Shown: one piece after another, positions 26,674-36,242 of the stretch
Position numbering within the stretch: the stretch's first letter is position 1
Layout: each line of letters opens with the position of its first letter
Assembly (NCBI GenBank): GCA_018240525.1
Contig: JAFEFN010000014.1
Coordinates: 44,487-108,486 of the forward strand
Length of the DNA stretch: 64,000 nucleotides
Reading direction: 5' to 3'
DNA from: Pseudomonadota bacterium
GTDB taxonomy: Bacteria > Pseudomonadota > Gammaproteobacteria > Steroidobacterales > Steroidobacteraceae
Made by a program: the position numbers and the translations under genes
The notes under the pieces: model-generated
What the model was told of the DNA's origin: nothing
The model's database searches: none
Seen by the model: only the letters and a program-made list of their open reading frames with translations

Positions 26674-29205
26674 TCAGCGATGGTGCCAGGTCAGGTTCAG
26701 GCCGAGCGTCCGCGGCCGGAACGTGTAGGCGTTCTGCTGCGGGGTGTAGGTGCCGTCGGTCTGGCCGAGCGTGTAGTTGGTCAGCGTGTGCGAGTTGAGC
26801 AGGTTGTCGCAGAACAGCGCGAGCTGCCAGTCGTTGCCCAGACTCATCCCGGCACGTGCCGAGACGAAGTTCGTCGACGGCAGCGTGTAGGAGTAGCCGT
26901 AGTTGTAGACGGCCTGGTTGTGCGGGTCCTGCATGTTGGCCAGCCACGGGTTGCGGCTCTCGTACTCCCAGTCCACGCGCGCGAACGCCTCGCGGTCGCT
27001 GATGTGGAAGGCGTACTCGGCCCCGATGGCCACCGTCCAGGGCGGCGTGGCACCCGGTGCGTAGTTGATGCCCTGCTGGCCGGTGATGGCGTTGCCCTTG
27101 CTGGTGATGCACGGCGGCGAGGTATCGGTCAGCTGGCAGCCATCGGGCGTGTCCTTGGTGTAGCGCGCGCTGGTGTAGCCGGTGGACAGGTCGATGTGCA
27201 GCTGGCCGAACTGCATCTGCGCCTGCAGGTCCCCGCCCCACACCTCTGCCTGGCCCAGGTTGTCGGTGAACTGCAGGCCGCAGGAGCCGGCCACGTAGAT
27301 GCTCTCCTGGATCCCGTTCCACTTGATGTAGTAGAGGCTGGTGGCCACCTTCAGCCAGTTGCTGACCGAGTTCTTGGCCCCGATCTCGTAGTTCTGGGTG
27401 TTGTCGGACTTGTAGGTAAGCGGCGCACCGTTCGGGTACCCGGCCGCTGCAAGGTCGCCCGAGCAGTAGTCCGGCAGCGGCGCGTTGCCGCCGCCCACCC
27501 GGAAGCCCTTGGCGTAGCTGGCGTAGAACAGGTCGGTCGGAGTCACCTGGAACGAGGCGACCACCTTCGGGGTGTTGGGCGACTCCTTCTGGTTGGCCTG
27601 CGCCGGCCCCGGTCCGTAGTTCTCGTAGCCGTCCGCGTAGTGGTCCAGCGAGAACTCGGTCTTGGCGAAGCGTTCGCCGACGGTGAGCTTGAACCAGTCG
27701 GTGAAGGCATAGCTGAGCTCGCCGTAGACGGCGAACTGGCGGTCGTGGGTCGTGTTGTTGTTGTAGTAGATGTCGCAGGCCGGGATGGTCGGATAGGCCG
27801 CGTTGGTCGGGCACGAATAGTACGTGTCGCCGTAGAACTGCTGGGGCGTGATGCCGAACAGGTAGTTGAACACCTGGTCGATGTTCGTCGAGTTCAGCTC
27901 CTCGATGCTCTGCTCCTTGGCCACCTGCCAGAACAGGCCGGCGGTGTAGGTGAGCTTCGATGAGGGGTCGTTGGACTGGAAGCGCAACTCCCCGACCCAG
28001 CTCTGCTGGCGGTTGGTCATCGTGTTCGGCGTCTGCGTCCCGGCCAGGGCCGCCGGCAGGTGGATGCCGTTGGCATCGATCAGCGGGAACCACGAGCAGC
28101 TCGTGGCGTCCAGGTCGGCCGCGCACTTGGGCGGCGTCGGCAGCTCGTTGCCGTTGGCGTCGTAGAAGTTGGACGGGATCGTCTGCCAGTAGCTCAGGTC
28201 GTAGACGGTGCCCTGGTAGGCGGTGATCTGCTTGCGGTCGAAGTAGGAGACGTTGCCGATGATCGAGCTGCCCTGCAGGTCGTACTGGATCTTCAGCGCC
28301 GGCAGGTAGTAGCGGTCCGGGCCGCCGAGGCGCTCGGGCGTCGCCGTGTTGAAGTGCCCCTTGGACGGGTCGGAGTACGCCGGCCAGTAGGTCGAGTCGT
28401 CGTTCTTCTTCTGGTCCTGGTAGAGGAAGCTCGGCGTGATGCTCAGGTTGGCGTTCGGGGTCCACAGCGCCGCCAGGCGCGCCATGACCGAGTTCGAGTA
28501 GTTGACGTGCTTGTCGATCGTCGCGCCGGTGCCCGGGTCGACGCGGTCGATCCAGCCCCCGTCGTAGCGGTACCAGATGCTGCCGCGCACGCCGAGCGTG
28601 CCATCGATGATCGGCGTGCCGTGCGCGATGCCCAGCTCGCCGTTCGGCTGGCCGTACTGCGTGTACGACAGCTCGCTGCGCACGTAGGTGTCGGTCTGCG
28701 TGGTGCTCGGCTGGGTGAGGATGTAGCGCACCGCGCCACCCTCGGCGCCGGCGCCGAACAGCGTGCCCTGCGGGCCGCGCAGCACCTCCACGCGCTGCAG
28801 GTCGAAGGTCTTCGGTAACGTGTCATCCGGGTTGAAGCCGAGCGAGCGCATCTGGATCGGCGTGTCGTCGATGTAGATGCCCGTGGTGCCGGCGCCGCCG
28901 GAGGAGGAGATGCCGCGGATCGAGATGGCGTTCGTGCCGGCGTTGTCGATGGTGACGCCCGGGGTGAAGCGCGCGACGTCCTGGAAGTCCTTGATGCCCA
29001 GGTTGTCCATCGTTTCCTGGGTGAGCGCCGTGACGCTGATCGGCACCTTGCTCAGGGCTTCCTCGTGGCGGGTCGCCGTCACGGTGATCTCCTGGAGGCC
29101 CTCGGCACCCGTGGAGGCCTGCTGGGCAGCGGCGGTGCCCGCCAGCGACAGCCCACCCCACACGATGACCGCCGCACCACCCCATACCCGTGTCGATTTA
29201 TTCAT
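26674..29205 (-). CDS. TonB-dependent outer-membrane receptor
   Basis: The 843-residue protein has a signal peptide ending AGTAAAQQ, a TonB-box-like ITVTATR, then a plug domain (VPISVTALTQETMDNLGIKDFQDVARFTPGVTID, given in parts; SIRGISSSGGAGTTGIYIDD). A large beta-barrel follows, with Tyr/Trp-rich strands and a C-terminal strand LGLNLTW. It transports a scarce substrate across the outer membrane using TonB energy. ATG 29205 has a purine-rich AAGGGTGAG site; an in-frame GTG lies 9 bp upstream. It begins 37 bp after the ABC ATPase gene on the same strand, so it may be the outer-membrane step for the same substrate. There is no sign of a siderophore-specific domain. Confidence 0.9.
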   Translation of the reverse strand: MNKSTRVWGGAAVIVWGGLSLAGTAAAQQASTGAEGLQEITVTATRHEEALSKVPISVTALTQETMDNLGIKDFQDVARFTPGVTIDNAGTNAISIRGISSSGGAGTTGIYIDDTPIQMRSLGFNPDDTLPKTFDLQRVEVLRGPQGTLFGAGAEGGAVRYILTQPSTTQTDTYVRSELSYTQYGQPNGELGIAHGTPIIDGTLGVRGSIWYRYDGGWIDRVDPGTGATIDKHVNYSNSVMARLAALWTPNANLSITPSFLYQDQKKNDDSTYWPAYSDPSKGHFNTATPERLGGPDRYYLPALKIQYDLQGSSIIGNVSYFDRKQITAYQGTVYDLSYWQTIPSNFYDANGNELPTPPKCAADLDATSCSWFPLIDANGIHLPAALAGTQTPNTMTNRQQSWVGELRFQSNDPSSKLTYTAGLFWQVAKEQSIEELNSTNIDQVFNYLFGITPQQFYGDTYYSCPTNAAYPTIPACDIYYNNNTTHDRQFAVYGELSYAFTDWFKLTVGERFAKTEFSLDHYADGYENYGPGPAQANQKESPNTPKVVASFQVTPTDLFYASYAKGFRVGGGNAPLPDYCSGDLAAAGYPNGAPLTYKSDNTQNYEIGAKNSVSNWLKVATSLYYIKWNGIQESIYVAGSCGLQFTDNLGQAEVWGGDLQAQMQFGQLHIDLSTGYTSARYTKDTPDGCQLTDTSPPCITSKGNAITGQQGINYAPGATPPWTVAIGAEYAFHISDREAFARVDWEYESRNPWLANMQDPHNQAVYNYGYSYTLPSTNFVSARAGMSLGNDWQLALFCDNLLNSHTLTNYTLGQTDGTYTPQQNAYTFRPRTLGLNLTWHHR

Positions 29206-29242
29206 GTTGCTCACCCTTTAAAGCCCAAGCTTTCGAGGAGCC

Positions 29243-30388
29243 TCAGGACTGCAGCACCACCGCCGCATCCGCGCTCCAGCTCACGAACACCTCGTCGCTC
29301 CAATCGATGGCAGCCTCCGAGGTGCGGCGCTCGTTCTGCGCCACGACCGTCACTAGCTTGCCACCGGACGTCTTAATCCGATAGGTGGAGCGGTTTCCGA
29401 GGTAACCCAACTCCCAGACCGTGCCGCGCAACTGGTTGATGCGCGTGGCCGTGGCGGGTTCCTTGCCCAGGCGCACCTTTTCCGGGCGCAGCGCCACCCA
29501 GACGCGCTGCCCGGGGAGAAACGGGCCGCTGTCATCCACCACCAGCTCACAACCGGTCTCCTGGCAATGCACCCGGACCGTGCCCGTATCGCAGGAAGAT
29601 ACGGTGCCCTCGAACAGGTTCGCGGTGCCGACGAAGTCGGCCACGAAGCGGCTGCACGGAAACTCGTAGATCTCGGCCGGCGTGCCCACCTGCTGCACCT
29701 GGCCCCTGTCCATCACGGCAATACGGCTCGCCAGGGCCATGGCCTCGTCCTGGTCGTGGGTGACCACGATGAAGGTGATGCCAAGCTTGTACTGCAGGTC
29801 CATGAGCTCGAACTGGGTCTGCTCGCGCAGCTTCTTGTCGAGCGCGGAGAGGGGCTCGTCCAGGAGCAGCACCTTGGGCCGGCGGATGAGCGCGCGGGCG
29901 AGCGCCACGCGCTGGCGCTGGCCGCCCGAGAGCTGGTGCGGCCTGCGCTTGCCCAGGGACCCGAGCTGGACCATGTCCAGTGCCTCCTGGATGCGCCTCT
30001 TCTTCTCGGCCTCCGCCAGCGGCAACCGGCGCAGGCCGTAGCCGACGTTGCTTTCCACGCTCATGTGCGGGAACAGCGCGTAGGACTGGAACATCATGTT
30101 CACCGGGCGCTCGTGCGGTGGCACGCTGTTCATCTCGCTGCCGTCGATGAAGATGCGCCCACTCGTGGGTTGCACAAAACCGGCCAGCATGCGCAGGAGC
30201 GTGGTCTTGCCGCAGCCGGAAGCGCCGACCAGGGCGAACATCTCGCCCTTGTAGATGTCGAGGCTGACGTTGTCGACCGCGGCGTGCTCGGCGTACGCCT
30301 TGGTAACCGCCTCGATGCGGATCTGGGGCACCGCGTTGGGATCGAGCCACGGCCGGTCAGCGAGCGGTTTCGACTGTGCGGTGATCAT
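29243..30388 (-). CDS. ABC importer ATPase, PotA-like (polyamine/opine type)
   Basis: A 381-residue ATPase with Walker A GASGCGKTT, signature LSGGQRQRVALARAL, Walker B VLLLDEPLSALD and the H-loop VTHDQDEA, plus a C-terminal TOBE domain (VWVALRPEKVRLG). Length and TOBE domain match PotA/PotG-type subunits. The matching permeases (39089-40810) and binding protein (44144-45253) are encoded elsewhere in the same island, so it probably completes that importer. It ends the five-gene amine operon that begins at 36138. Confidence 0.88.
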   Translation of the reverse strand: MITAQSKPLADRPWLDPNAVPQIRIEAVTKAYAEHAAVDNVSLDIYKGEMFALVGASGCGKTTLLRMLAGFVQPTSGRIFIDGSEMNSVPPHERPVNMMFQSYALFPHMSVESNVGYGLRRLPLAEAEKKRRIQEALDMVQLGSLGKRRPHQLSGGQRQRVALARALIRRPKVLLLDEPLSALDKKLREQTQFELMDLQYKLGITFIVVTHDQDEAMALASRIAVMDRGQVQQVGTPAEIYEFPCSRFVADFVGTANLFEGTVSSCDTGTVRVHCQETGCELVVDDSGPFLPGQRVWVALRPEKVRLGKEPATATRINQLRGTVWELGYLGNRSTYRIKTSGGKLVTVVAQNERRTSEAAIDWSDEVFVSWSADAAVVLQS

Positions 30389-30412
30389 GGCCGGTGCGGT
30401 GAGTGTACCGCG

Positions 30413-31624
30413 TCAGAACTCGGCCGGTGGAGTCGCCCGCCGGCGTGCCGGCGCGAAGAACGGTCGTTCCACCACCCGCGCCCGTACCATGCGGCGCTCC
30501 CAGACAAGTTCCCGGTTCAAGTAGATCTCAGCCCACAGGAGCGAACCGGTCGCGATGTAGGGCGCATCCACCATCGCCAGGGCCAGGTTGCGCTTGCACG
30601 TTGGCGACCACGTCGCCGAGGTGACGCTGCCGGCTTCGCGGCGTCCGGAGCGTTCGGTGTACAGGAGCGCGTTGTGCGCCGGCTTGGTCCCCTCGATGTC
30701 GAGCCCGACCAGCTGCCGCAACGGCCCGCGCTGCTGCTCGGCGAGCAACGCCCGGCGCCCGGTGAAGTGCCCCTTCTTGAAGTCGACCAGCCATGCCAGG
30801 CCCAGCTCAAGCGGCGAGCGTTCGGTCCCGATGCGCAGGGTGTGCGCGGCGGAGACGAAGTCCATGTTGGGCAGGATGAAGCCGGCCTCGATGCGCACCA
30901 TGTTCAGCGCCTGCGAGCCGATCGGCCGCACGCCGCGGCTGCTGCCCCGGCGCATGAGGGCATCCCACACGGCCGTGGCGTCCGCCGGCTCCATCCACAG
31001 CTCGTACCCGAGATCCCCGGTGAATCCGGTGCGCGAGACCATGAGGGTGATGGCACCATCGGTCCCCGGCATGGTGAAGTTGCCGTGCTCGAACGGTTTC
31101 AGGCGCTCGATGCCGGCGAGCCCGATCCCCTTCAGGAGCGCATAGGACGTCGGTCCCTGCACCGCCAGCGCGGCGATCTCCTCGGTGATCTCGCTGATGC
31201 GGACGTCGAAGCCGATGGCGGAGGCCGCGAACCAGTCCAGCTGGCGCTCGGCGGTGCAGACCAGGTACTCGTTCTCGCCGGTGCAGAACACCGTGCCGTC
31301 ATCGATCATCATGCCGGCATCGTCGCACCAGACCGTGTAGGCCACCCTGCCGGGCCTGAGCTTGCCGATGTCGCGCGTCATCAGCCGGTTGAGGAAGCGC
31401 AGCGCATCGGCGCCGGTGATGCGGTACTTCACCATCGGCGTGAGGTCGAACAGCGAGCTCGCGTTGCGGACCGAGAAGTACTCCTGCTCGGCGCTGCTGA
31501 ACACGTCGACCGTGGTATAGCCGGCCCAGGGGATGAAGCGGTCGATCTGGCTCAGCGCCCGGGCCCGCTCGTGGAACGGGGTCCGCAGCAGCGGCTGGCG
31601 AAAGTGCGGTGACTCTTGCGACAT
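30413..31624 (-). CDS. GcvT-like aminomethyltransferase / demethylase
   Basis: The 403-residue protein belongs to the glycine-cleavage T-protein family: FSVRNASSLFDLTPMVKYRITG, FLNRLMTRDIGKL, SRTGFTGDLGYELWMEP and a C-terminal GcvT_C-type domain (KPAHNALLYTERSGRREAGSVTSA, in parts). Related proteins pass a methyl or methylene group to tetrahydrofolate, for example in sarcosine, dimethylglycine or DMSP demethylation. In this operon, next to flavoprotein oxidoreductases and a Rieske oxygenase, it is a plausible acceptor of one-carbon units from N-demethylation. ATG 31624 lies 1 bp past the upstream stop. Confidence 0.8.
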   Translation of the reverse strand: MSQESPHFRQPLLRTPFHERARALSQIDRFIPWAGYTTVDVFSSAEQEYFSVRNASSLFDLTPMVKYRITGADALRFLNRLMTRDIGKLRPGRVAYTVWCDDAGMMIDDGTVFCTGENEYLVCTAERQLDWFAASAIGFDVRISEITEEIAALAVQGPTSYALLKGIGLAGIERLKPFEHGNFTMPGTDGAITLMVSRTGFTGDLGYELWMEPADATAVWDALMRRGSSRGVRPIGSQALNMVRIEAGFILPNMDFVSAAHTLRIGTERSPLELGLAWLVDFKKGHFTGRRALLAEQQRGPLRQLVGLDIEGTKPAHNALLYTERSGRREAGSVTSATWSPTCKRNLALAMVDAPYIATGSLLWAEIYLNRELVWERRMVRARVVERPFFAPARRRATPPAEF

Positions 31625-31625
31625 C

Positions 31626-33188
31626 TCAGGCAACCTCGTGCATGACCTGGCGCGCCGCGTTGCGGCCGGCAAGTCCCATGACCCCGCCGCCCGGGTGGCA
31701 GCCGGCGCCGCACAGGAACAGGCCCGGCAGCGGCGTGCGGTACTGCGTGGCCCCCGGGACCGGGCGCACCATGAAGAACTGGTCGAAGGCCAGTTCCGCG
31801 TGGTGCCAGTGCCCGCCGGTGATGCCGAACTCGCGCTCGATGTCGGTCGGCACCAGCAGCTCGCTCGCCATCACGCACTGCCGCAGGTCCGGTGCGTGGG
31901 CGCCCAGCGTGTCGATCACGATGTCGGTGAGCCGCTGGCGTCCGCCGTCCCAGCCCTCCGCCAGGCGGTACGGCGCGTACTGCACGATGACCGAGGCGAC
32001 GTGCTGGCCCGGCGGTGCCAGCGCCGGGTCCGTGAGCGTGGGCAGCGTCACCTCGAGCATCGGTGCCTGGGAGTATTCCCCGTACTTGGCGTGGTTGTAG
32101 GCGCGCTCGAGGTAGTCGGCATCCGGGGCGACCAGCAGCCGGCCGCGCAGCGCCGCCGCGTCGAGGCCGGAGAACTGCGGCAGGCGTTGCAGCGCCAGGT
32201 GCAGCTTCGCGGTGACGCCGTGCGTGCGCAGCTGCGCGATGCGCCGCACGAAGCCGGCATCGAGGTGCTCCGCGCCGAGCAGATCGAGGAAGGTCCTCTT
32301 CGGATCGGCATTGGAGATCACCACGCCGGCGGACACCTCGGCACCCGAGGCCAGCGCCACGCCGCAGGCGCGGTCCTCCTTCACGAGGATGCGCGCGACC
32401 GGCTGGGAGGTCAGCACCTCGGCGCCCGCGGCGGTGGCGGCCTGGGCCAGCGCCGCCGACACCGCCCCGAGGCCGCCCTCGGGCAGGCTCAGCGCGTCGC
32501 TGCCGTGGGTGGCGGCGAGACGGTACAGAAGCGACAGCACGGTCCCCGGCGAGCGCGGACCGTAGTTGGTGCCGAGCACCGCGTCCAGCGCGAGCGCACC
32601 CTTGAGCAGCGGGCTCTGGAAGCGCTCCTCGAGAAGATCGTGGATGTTCATGAGGCCGACGCGCAGCAGCTCGCGCAGGTCCCGGCGGCCGAGGCGGCGC
32701 AGCCGCCAGCCCAGGCGCATAAGCGCGGTGCGGTCACTCCAGGCATCCGTCCCGAGCCGCGGCGGGGGCTCGTTGAGCACCGGGTGCAGCGCGGCGGCGA
32801 TCCTGCCGAGCAGGCGCCGCCACTCGGTGTAGGCCTGCGCATCCGCCGACGACAGCGTTGGAACCGCACGGCCCCCCATGAGCAGGTGCTGCCCGTCCCT
32901 GGACAGGGCCACGGTGGGCAACCCCGCCGCAGCCATCTTCAGCCCGTGGGCACCGAGGTTCAGCTCCCGCAGCAGCCCCGGTGGCATCAGGTGCAGCAGG
33001 TGCGCGCCGGCCGACACGCGGAAGCCCGGCGCAAACTCGCGCGTCACGGCGGCGCCGCCGAGGCGTCCGGCCGCCTCCAGCAGCAGCACGCTGCGGCCGG
33101 CGCGCGCCAGGTAGGTGGCGCACACCAGGCCGTTGTGGCCGCCGCCGATGATGACCGCATCGTAGCGGCTGCGTGCCGGTGCGCTCAC
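31626..33188 (-). CDS. FAD-dependent oxidoreductase, phytoene-desaturase-like (copy 1)
   Basis: A 520-residue flavoprotein with an N-terminal FAD-binding motif DAVIIGGGHNGLVCATYLARAG and the C-terminal FAD segment LFLCGAGCHPGGGVMGLAGRNAA. It is of the PYROXD2/phytoene-desaturase-like amine oxidase superfamily. It starts at GTG 33188, overlapping the stop of the next, paralogous gene (GTGA). The two proteins share layout and many segments (VISNADPKRTFL here, VVSNLDVKRTFL there). In an operon with an aminotransferase and a GcvT-like protein, oxidation of an amine is likely, but the substrate is unknown. Confidence 0.82.
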   Translation of the reverse strand: MSAPARSRYDAVIIGGGHNGLVCATYLARAGRSVLLLEAAGRLGGAAVTREFAPGFRVSAGAHLLHLMPPGLLRELNLGAHGLKMAAAGLPTVALSRDGQHLLMGGRAVPTLSSADAQAYTEWRRLLGRIAAALHPVLNEPPPRLGTDAWSDRTALMRLGWRLRRLGRRDLRELLRVGLMNIHDLLEERFQSPLLKGALALDAVLGTNYGPRSPGTVLSLLYRLAATHGSDALSLPEGGLGAVSAALAQAATAAGAEVLTSQPVARILVKEDRACGVALASGAEVSAGVVISNADPKRTFLDLLGAEHLDAGFVRRIAQLRTHGVTAKLHLALQRLPQFSGLDAAALRGRLLVAPDADYLERAYNHAKYGEYSQAPMLEVTLPTLTDPALAPPGQHVASVIVQYAPYRLAEGWDGGRQRLTDIVIDTLGAHAPDLRQCVMASELLVPTDIEREFGITGGHWHHAELAFDQFFMVRPVPGATQYRTPLPGLFLCGAGCHPGGGVMGLAGRNAARQVMHEVA

Positions 33189-34789
33189 GGCTTGCGTCCC
33201 AGGTCCCTGAGGATGGCCGCCGCCGAGTTCGCGCCCGGGGCGCCCATGACGCCGCCGCCCGGGTGCGTGCTCGAGCCGGACATGTACATGCCGCGCACCG
33301 GCGCGCGGTACTGCGCGTAGCCGGGGACGGGGCGGTTGAACAGGAGCTGGTCGAAGGTGAGTTCGCCCTGGAAGATGTTGCCCTCGGTGAGGCCCACCTC
33401 GTTCTCGATGTCCCACGGCGTGCGGATCTCGGCATGCAGGATCAGGTCCCTGAAGTCCGGACTGTGCGCCCCGATGGCATCGATCACGGTCTTCCCGAAG
33501 GCCTTGCGCTTCTCGTCCGTCCACGGCCCGTCGGCGAGCTCGTAGGGGCAGTACTGCACGAACACCGACATGTAGTGCTTGCCGTCCGGGGCCATGGTCG
33601 GGTCGATCTGGGTCGGGATGAGCATGTCGACGTAGGGAGCCCGCGACCAGCGCCCCTCCTTCCAGTCATCGTAGCCGCGCTCGAGCATGTCGATGGTGTC
33701 GGTGATGTGCAGGTCACCCCGGATCGAGGGCGAGCCGGCCGGGATCGCCGGGAAGCTCGGCAGCCCGTCCAGGGCGATGTTCAGCTTGCCGGAGGAGCCG
33801 CGGATCTTGAACCTGCGCACCTGGTCGAGGAACTCCGGCGGCAGGTGCTCCGGCGCCACGGTGTGCAGGAACGTGCGCTTGACGTCGAGGTTGGACACCA
33901 CGACCGGGGCATGGATCTCCTCCCCGTCCTGCAGCACGACGCCGGTCGCACGGTTGCCGCGCACCAGCACCTGGTGGACCGGGGCACTGAGGCGTATCTC
34001 CCCGCCGCTCGCGCGCAACGACGCCGCCAGCGCCTGCGTGATGGCGCCCATGCCGCCGCGGGCGAAGCCCCATGCCCCCACTGCCCCGTCGATGCTCCCC
34101 ATGTAATGGTGCAGCAGCACGTAGGCGCTGCCGGCCGAGCGTGGGCCGAGCGCCGTACCGATGATCGAGCTGCCGGCCATGTGCCCGCGCACGATCTCGC
34201 TCTCGAAGTACTCCTCGAGCATGTCCGCGCAGCTCATGGTCCAGAAGCGCAGGGTGTCGTACATGCGCGCTTCGCCCAGGCCATGGAAGTGCTTGCCGAG
34301 GAACATCAGCTCATGGATGTCACGCGGGCGGAAGGAAGTGGGGTCGGGCGGCTCGCGCAGCAGCAGCGGCTTGATGAAGCGGCAGTGCCGCAGCATGTCG
34401 CGCACGTAGCGGTCGTAGGCCTCGGCATCGCGGCGCGAGTGCCGCGCGATCTCCCGGCGCATGGCATCGTGGTTGTCGTACACGGCCAGGTGGCCGCCGT
34501 CGCGCATCATCGTGCAGCCGCCCTCGTAGGGGATGATCTGCAGCCCGTACTGCGGCAGCTCCAGCTCGCGGATGATCTCGGTGCGCAGCAGGCTGCACAC
34601 GTAGGAACAGTTCGAGTACGTGAAGCCCTCGTAGAGGCTGCGGCTGACCGCGGCGCCGCCCACGAAGGGGTTACGTTCCAGCACCAGGACCTTCAGCCCC
34701 GCGCGCGCCAGGTAGCAGGCATTGACCAGCCCGTTGTGCCCGGCGCCAACGATGATCGCGTCGTAGCGGTTGGCGGCGCGCAAACTCAT
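33185..34789 (-). CDS. FAD-dependent oxidoreductase, phytoene-desaturase-like (copy 2)
   Basis: A 534-residue paralogue of the downstream gene. FAD motif DAIIVGAGHNGLVNACYLARAG near residue 12; C-terminal GMYMSGSSTHPGGGVMGAPGANSA. ATG at 34789 overlaps the aminotransferase stop (ATGA); the open frame runs further upstream, but that part is out-of-frame aminotransferase sequence. Two tandem, diverged copies may form a heteromeric enzyme or act at consecutive steps. Function is inferred only at the level of flavin-dependent oxidation. Confidence 0.82.
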   Translation of the reverse strand: MSLRAANRYDAIIVGAGHNGLVNACYLARAGLKVLVLERNPFVGGAAVSRSLYEGFTYSNCSYVCSLLRTEIIRELELPQYGLQIIPYEGGCTMMRDGGHLAVYDNHDAMRREIARHSRRDAEAYDRYVRDMLRHCRFIKPLLLREPPDPTSFRPRDIHELMFLGKHFHGLGEARMYDTLRFWTMSCADMLEEYFESEIVRGHMAGSSIIGTALGPRSAGSAYVLLHHYMGSIDGAVGAWGFARGGMGAITQALAASLRASGGEIRLSAPVHQVLVRGNRATGVVLQDGEEIHAPVVVSNLDVKRTFLHTVAPEHLPPEFLDQVRRFKIRGSSGKLNIALDGLPSFPAIPAGSPSIRGDLHITDTIDMLERGYDDWKEGRWSRAPYVDMLIPTQIDPTMAPDGKHYMSVFVQYCPYELADGPWTDEKRKAFGKTVIDAIGAHSPDFRDLILHAEIRTPWDIENEVGLTEGNIFQGELTFDQLLFNRPVPGYAQYRAPVRGMYMSGSSTHPGGGVMGAPGANSAAAILRDLGRKP

Positions 34790-36138
34790 ACCGCCGGGGA
34801 GGCCGGGCGGCTCCCGGGCACTCGGCGCGTCGCATCCTGCGCGTTGAGCGTGGCATCGACGGCGATCTCGAAGGCGCTGAGGGTGTCCTTCAGGCACGAG
34901 TCATCGTGTGCGGCCGACATGAACCACGGCTCGCGCGAGTCCGGCTCGCACAGGATGCACTCATCGTGCAGCACGCGCGCCACCGCGTCGTAGAAGGAGT
35001 AGTCGCTGCCCTTCCAGTCGCGGTAGGTGCGCGGTGGCTGCGCGGCGAAGTACAGGCCGCTCATGGAGGGGTGGCCCACGAAGCTGTGGGCGATCCCGCG
35101 CGCCTTGAGAATCGCGCTCTTGCCGCTGCGCAGGCGCGTGCCGTAATTCGCCAGCTTCTCCAGCGCATCGGTCTCGGCGAGGATCTGCAGCGTCTTCTCG
35201 GCCGCGGCCAGGGAGACCGGGTGCGCGGTGTAGGTGCCCCCGTGCGCGACGCCCTTGCCGACCTTGCGCATGATCTCCTCGCGCCCGGCCAGCACCGAGA
35301 TCGGGTAGCCGTTGGCCACCGCCTTGGCGAAGGTGCACAGGTCGGCGCGCACGCCGTACAGCTCCTGCGCCCCGCCCCGGGCGACGCGGAACCCGGTCTT
35401 GACCTCGTCGATGATGAGAACCACGCCGTGGCGGTCGCACAGCTCGCGCGCGGCGCGCATGTACGCAGGATCGGCCGCGATGCCCAGGCAGTTGCCCATG
35501 ATCGGCTCGATCAGCAGGCAGGCGATGGACTTGCCGTGCCGCTTGAGCACGTCCTCGAGCTGGTTGGCGTCGTTGGCCTGCACGAAGTGCGCGAAGTTGC
35601 GCGTGGCGAGCGGGACGCCCTCGCTGTAGGGATAGACGACCGGGTCGCCGACCTCGGCCCACTTTTCCATGGGCGTGTACCACATGGCCGCATCGAACAG
35701 TCCGTGGTAGCTGCCCTCGAGGATGACGTAGTTGTCCTTCTGGGTGTAGGCGCGCGCCAGGCGCAGCGCCGCCATCACCGCCTCGGTGCCCGAATTGGAG
35801 AAGCGCACGAGCTCCGCCGCCGGCACCATGCGCGAGATGCGCTCGGCGACCTGGTACTCCCGCTCGGTGGACAGGGCGAAGACGCCGCCGACCTTCATCC
35901 CCTCGCGCGCCGCCTCATCCACGCGCGGGTCGGCGTAGCCGAGGATCGCCGGACCGTAGCCCATGCGGTAGTCGACGTAGACATTGTCGTCCAGGTCGGT
36001 GACGCGGGCCCCGCGGCCCTGCTTGACGTAGATCGTGCGCTCCTCGCCCCAGAAGCGGAAGTTCGAGGCGACGCCCAGCGGCATCTTCTGCAGCGCCCGC
36101 CGGTAATGCTCGTTGTTCCTGGTCATTTTTCTGGCCAT
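34786..36138 (-). CDS. Class III PLP aminotransferase (GSA-aminomutase-like)
   Basis: The 450-residue protein has the class III fold: SNSGTEAVMAALRLAR (about 115-130), EGSYHGLFDA, LIIDEVKTGFRV with the PLP-ring Asp at 244, and FAKAVANGYP with the PLP lysine at about 272. It resembles the glutamate-1-semialdehyde aminomutase branch that includes many catabolic omega- and beta-amino acid aminotransferases. ATG 36138 (MARKMTRNNEHYRRAL) has a GGAG site 7 bp upstream; an in-frame ATG 57 bp upstream is less likely. It is the first gene of a five-gene operon, or six with the TonB receptor, and is divergent from the second Rieske gene. Amino donor unknown. Confidence 0.87.
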   Translation of the reverse strand: MARKMTRNNEHYRRALQKMPLGVASNFRFWGEERTIYVKQGRGARVTDLDDNVYVDYRMGYGPAILGYADPRVDEAAREGMKVGGVFALSTEREYQVAERISRMVPAAELVRFSNSGTEAVMAALRLARAYTQKDNYVILEGSYHGLFDAAMWYTPMEKWAEVGDPVVYPYSEGVPLATRNFAHFVQANDANQLEDVLKRHGKSIACLLIEPIMGNCLGIAADPAYMRAARELCDRHGVVLIIDEVKTGFRVARGGAQELYGVRADLCTFAKAVANGYPISVLAGREEIMRKVGKGVAHGGTYTAHPVSLAAAEKTLQILAETDALEKLANYGTRLRSGKSAILKARGIAHSFVGHPSMSGLYFAAQPPRTYRDWKGSDYSFYDAVARVLHDECILCEPDSREPWFMSAAHDDSCLKDTLSAFEIAVDATLNAQDATRRVPGSRPASPAV

Positions 36139-36211
36139 GGCGGTGCTCCGGGGCTGGGAAGAGGAAAAATCGCAGCTATCACGGCAAGTTACCATCTGGG
36201 GGGCACGCCGT

Positions 36212-36227
36212 CTATATGCTCATATAG
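36212..36227. promoter_or_regulatory. Perfect 16-bp dyad, candidate TetR operator 1
   Basis: CTATATG-CT-CATATAG is a perfect 7-bp inverted repeat with a 2-bp centre in the 139-bp divergent region between the aminotransferase operon and the second Rieske gene. Its centre (36219.5) is 31 bp, about three DNA turns, from the centre of the second dyad. Confidence 0.6.
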
Positions 36228-36242
36228 TTTTCTCAGGTAGAG

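Noticed and set aside
26633..28465. 610-codon minus-strand frame over the TonB receptor
   Set aside because: It is a +1/+2 shadow of the receptor gene; the receptor frame has the signal peptide, plug and barrel.
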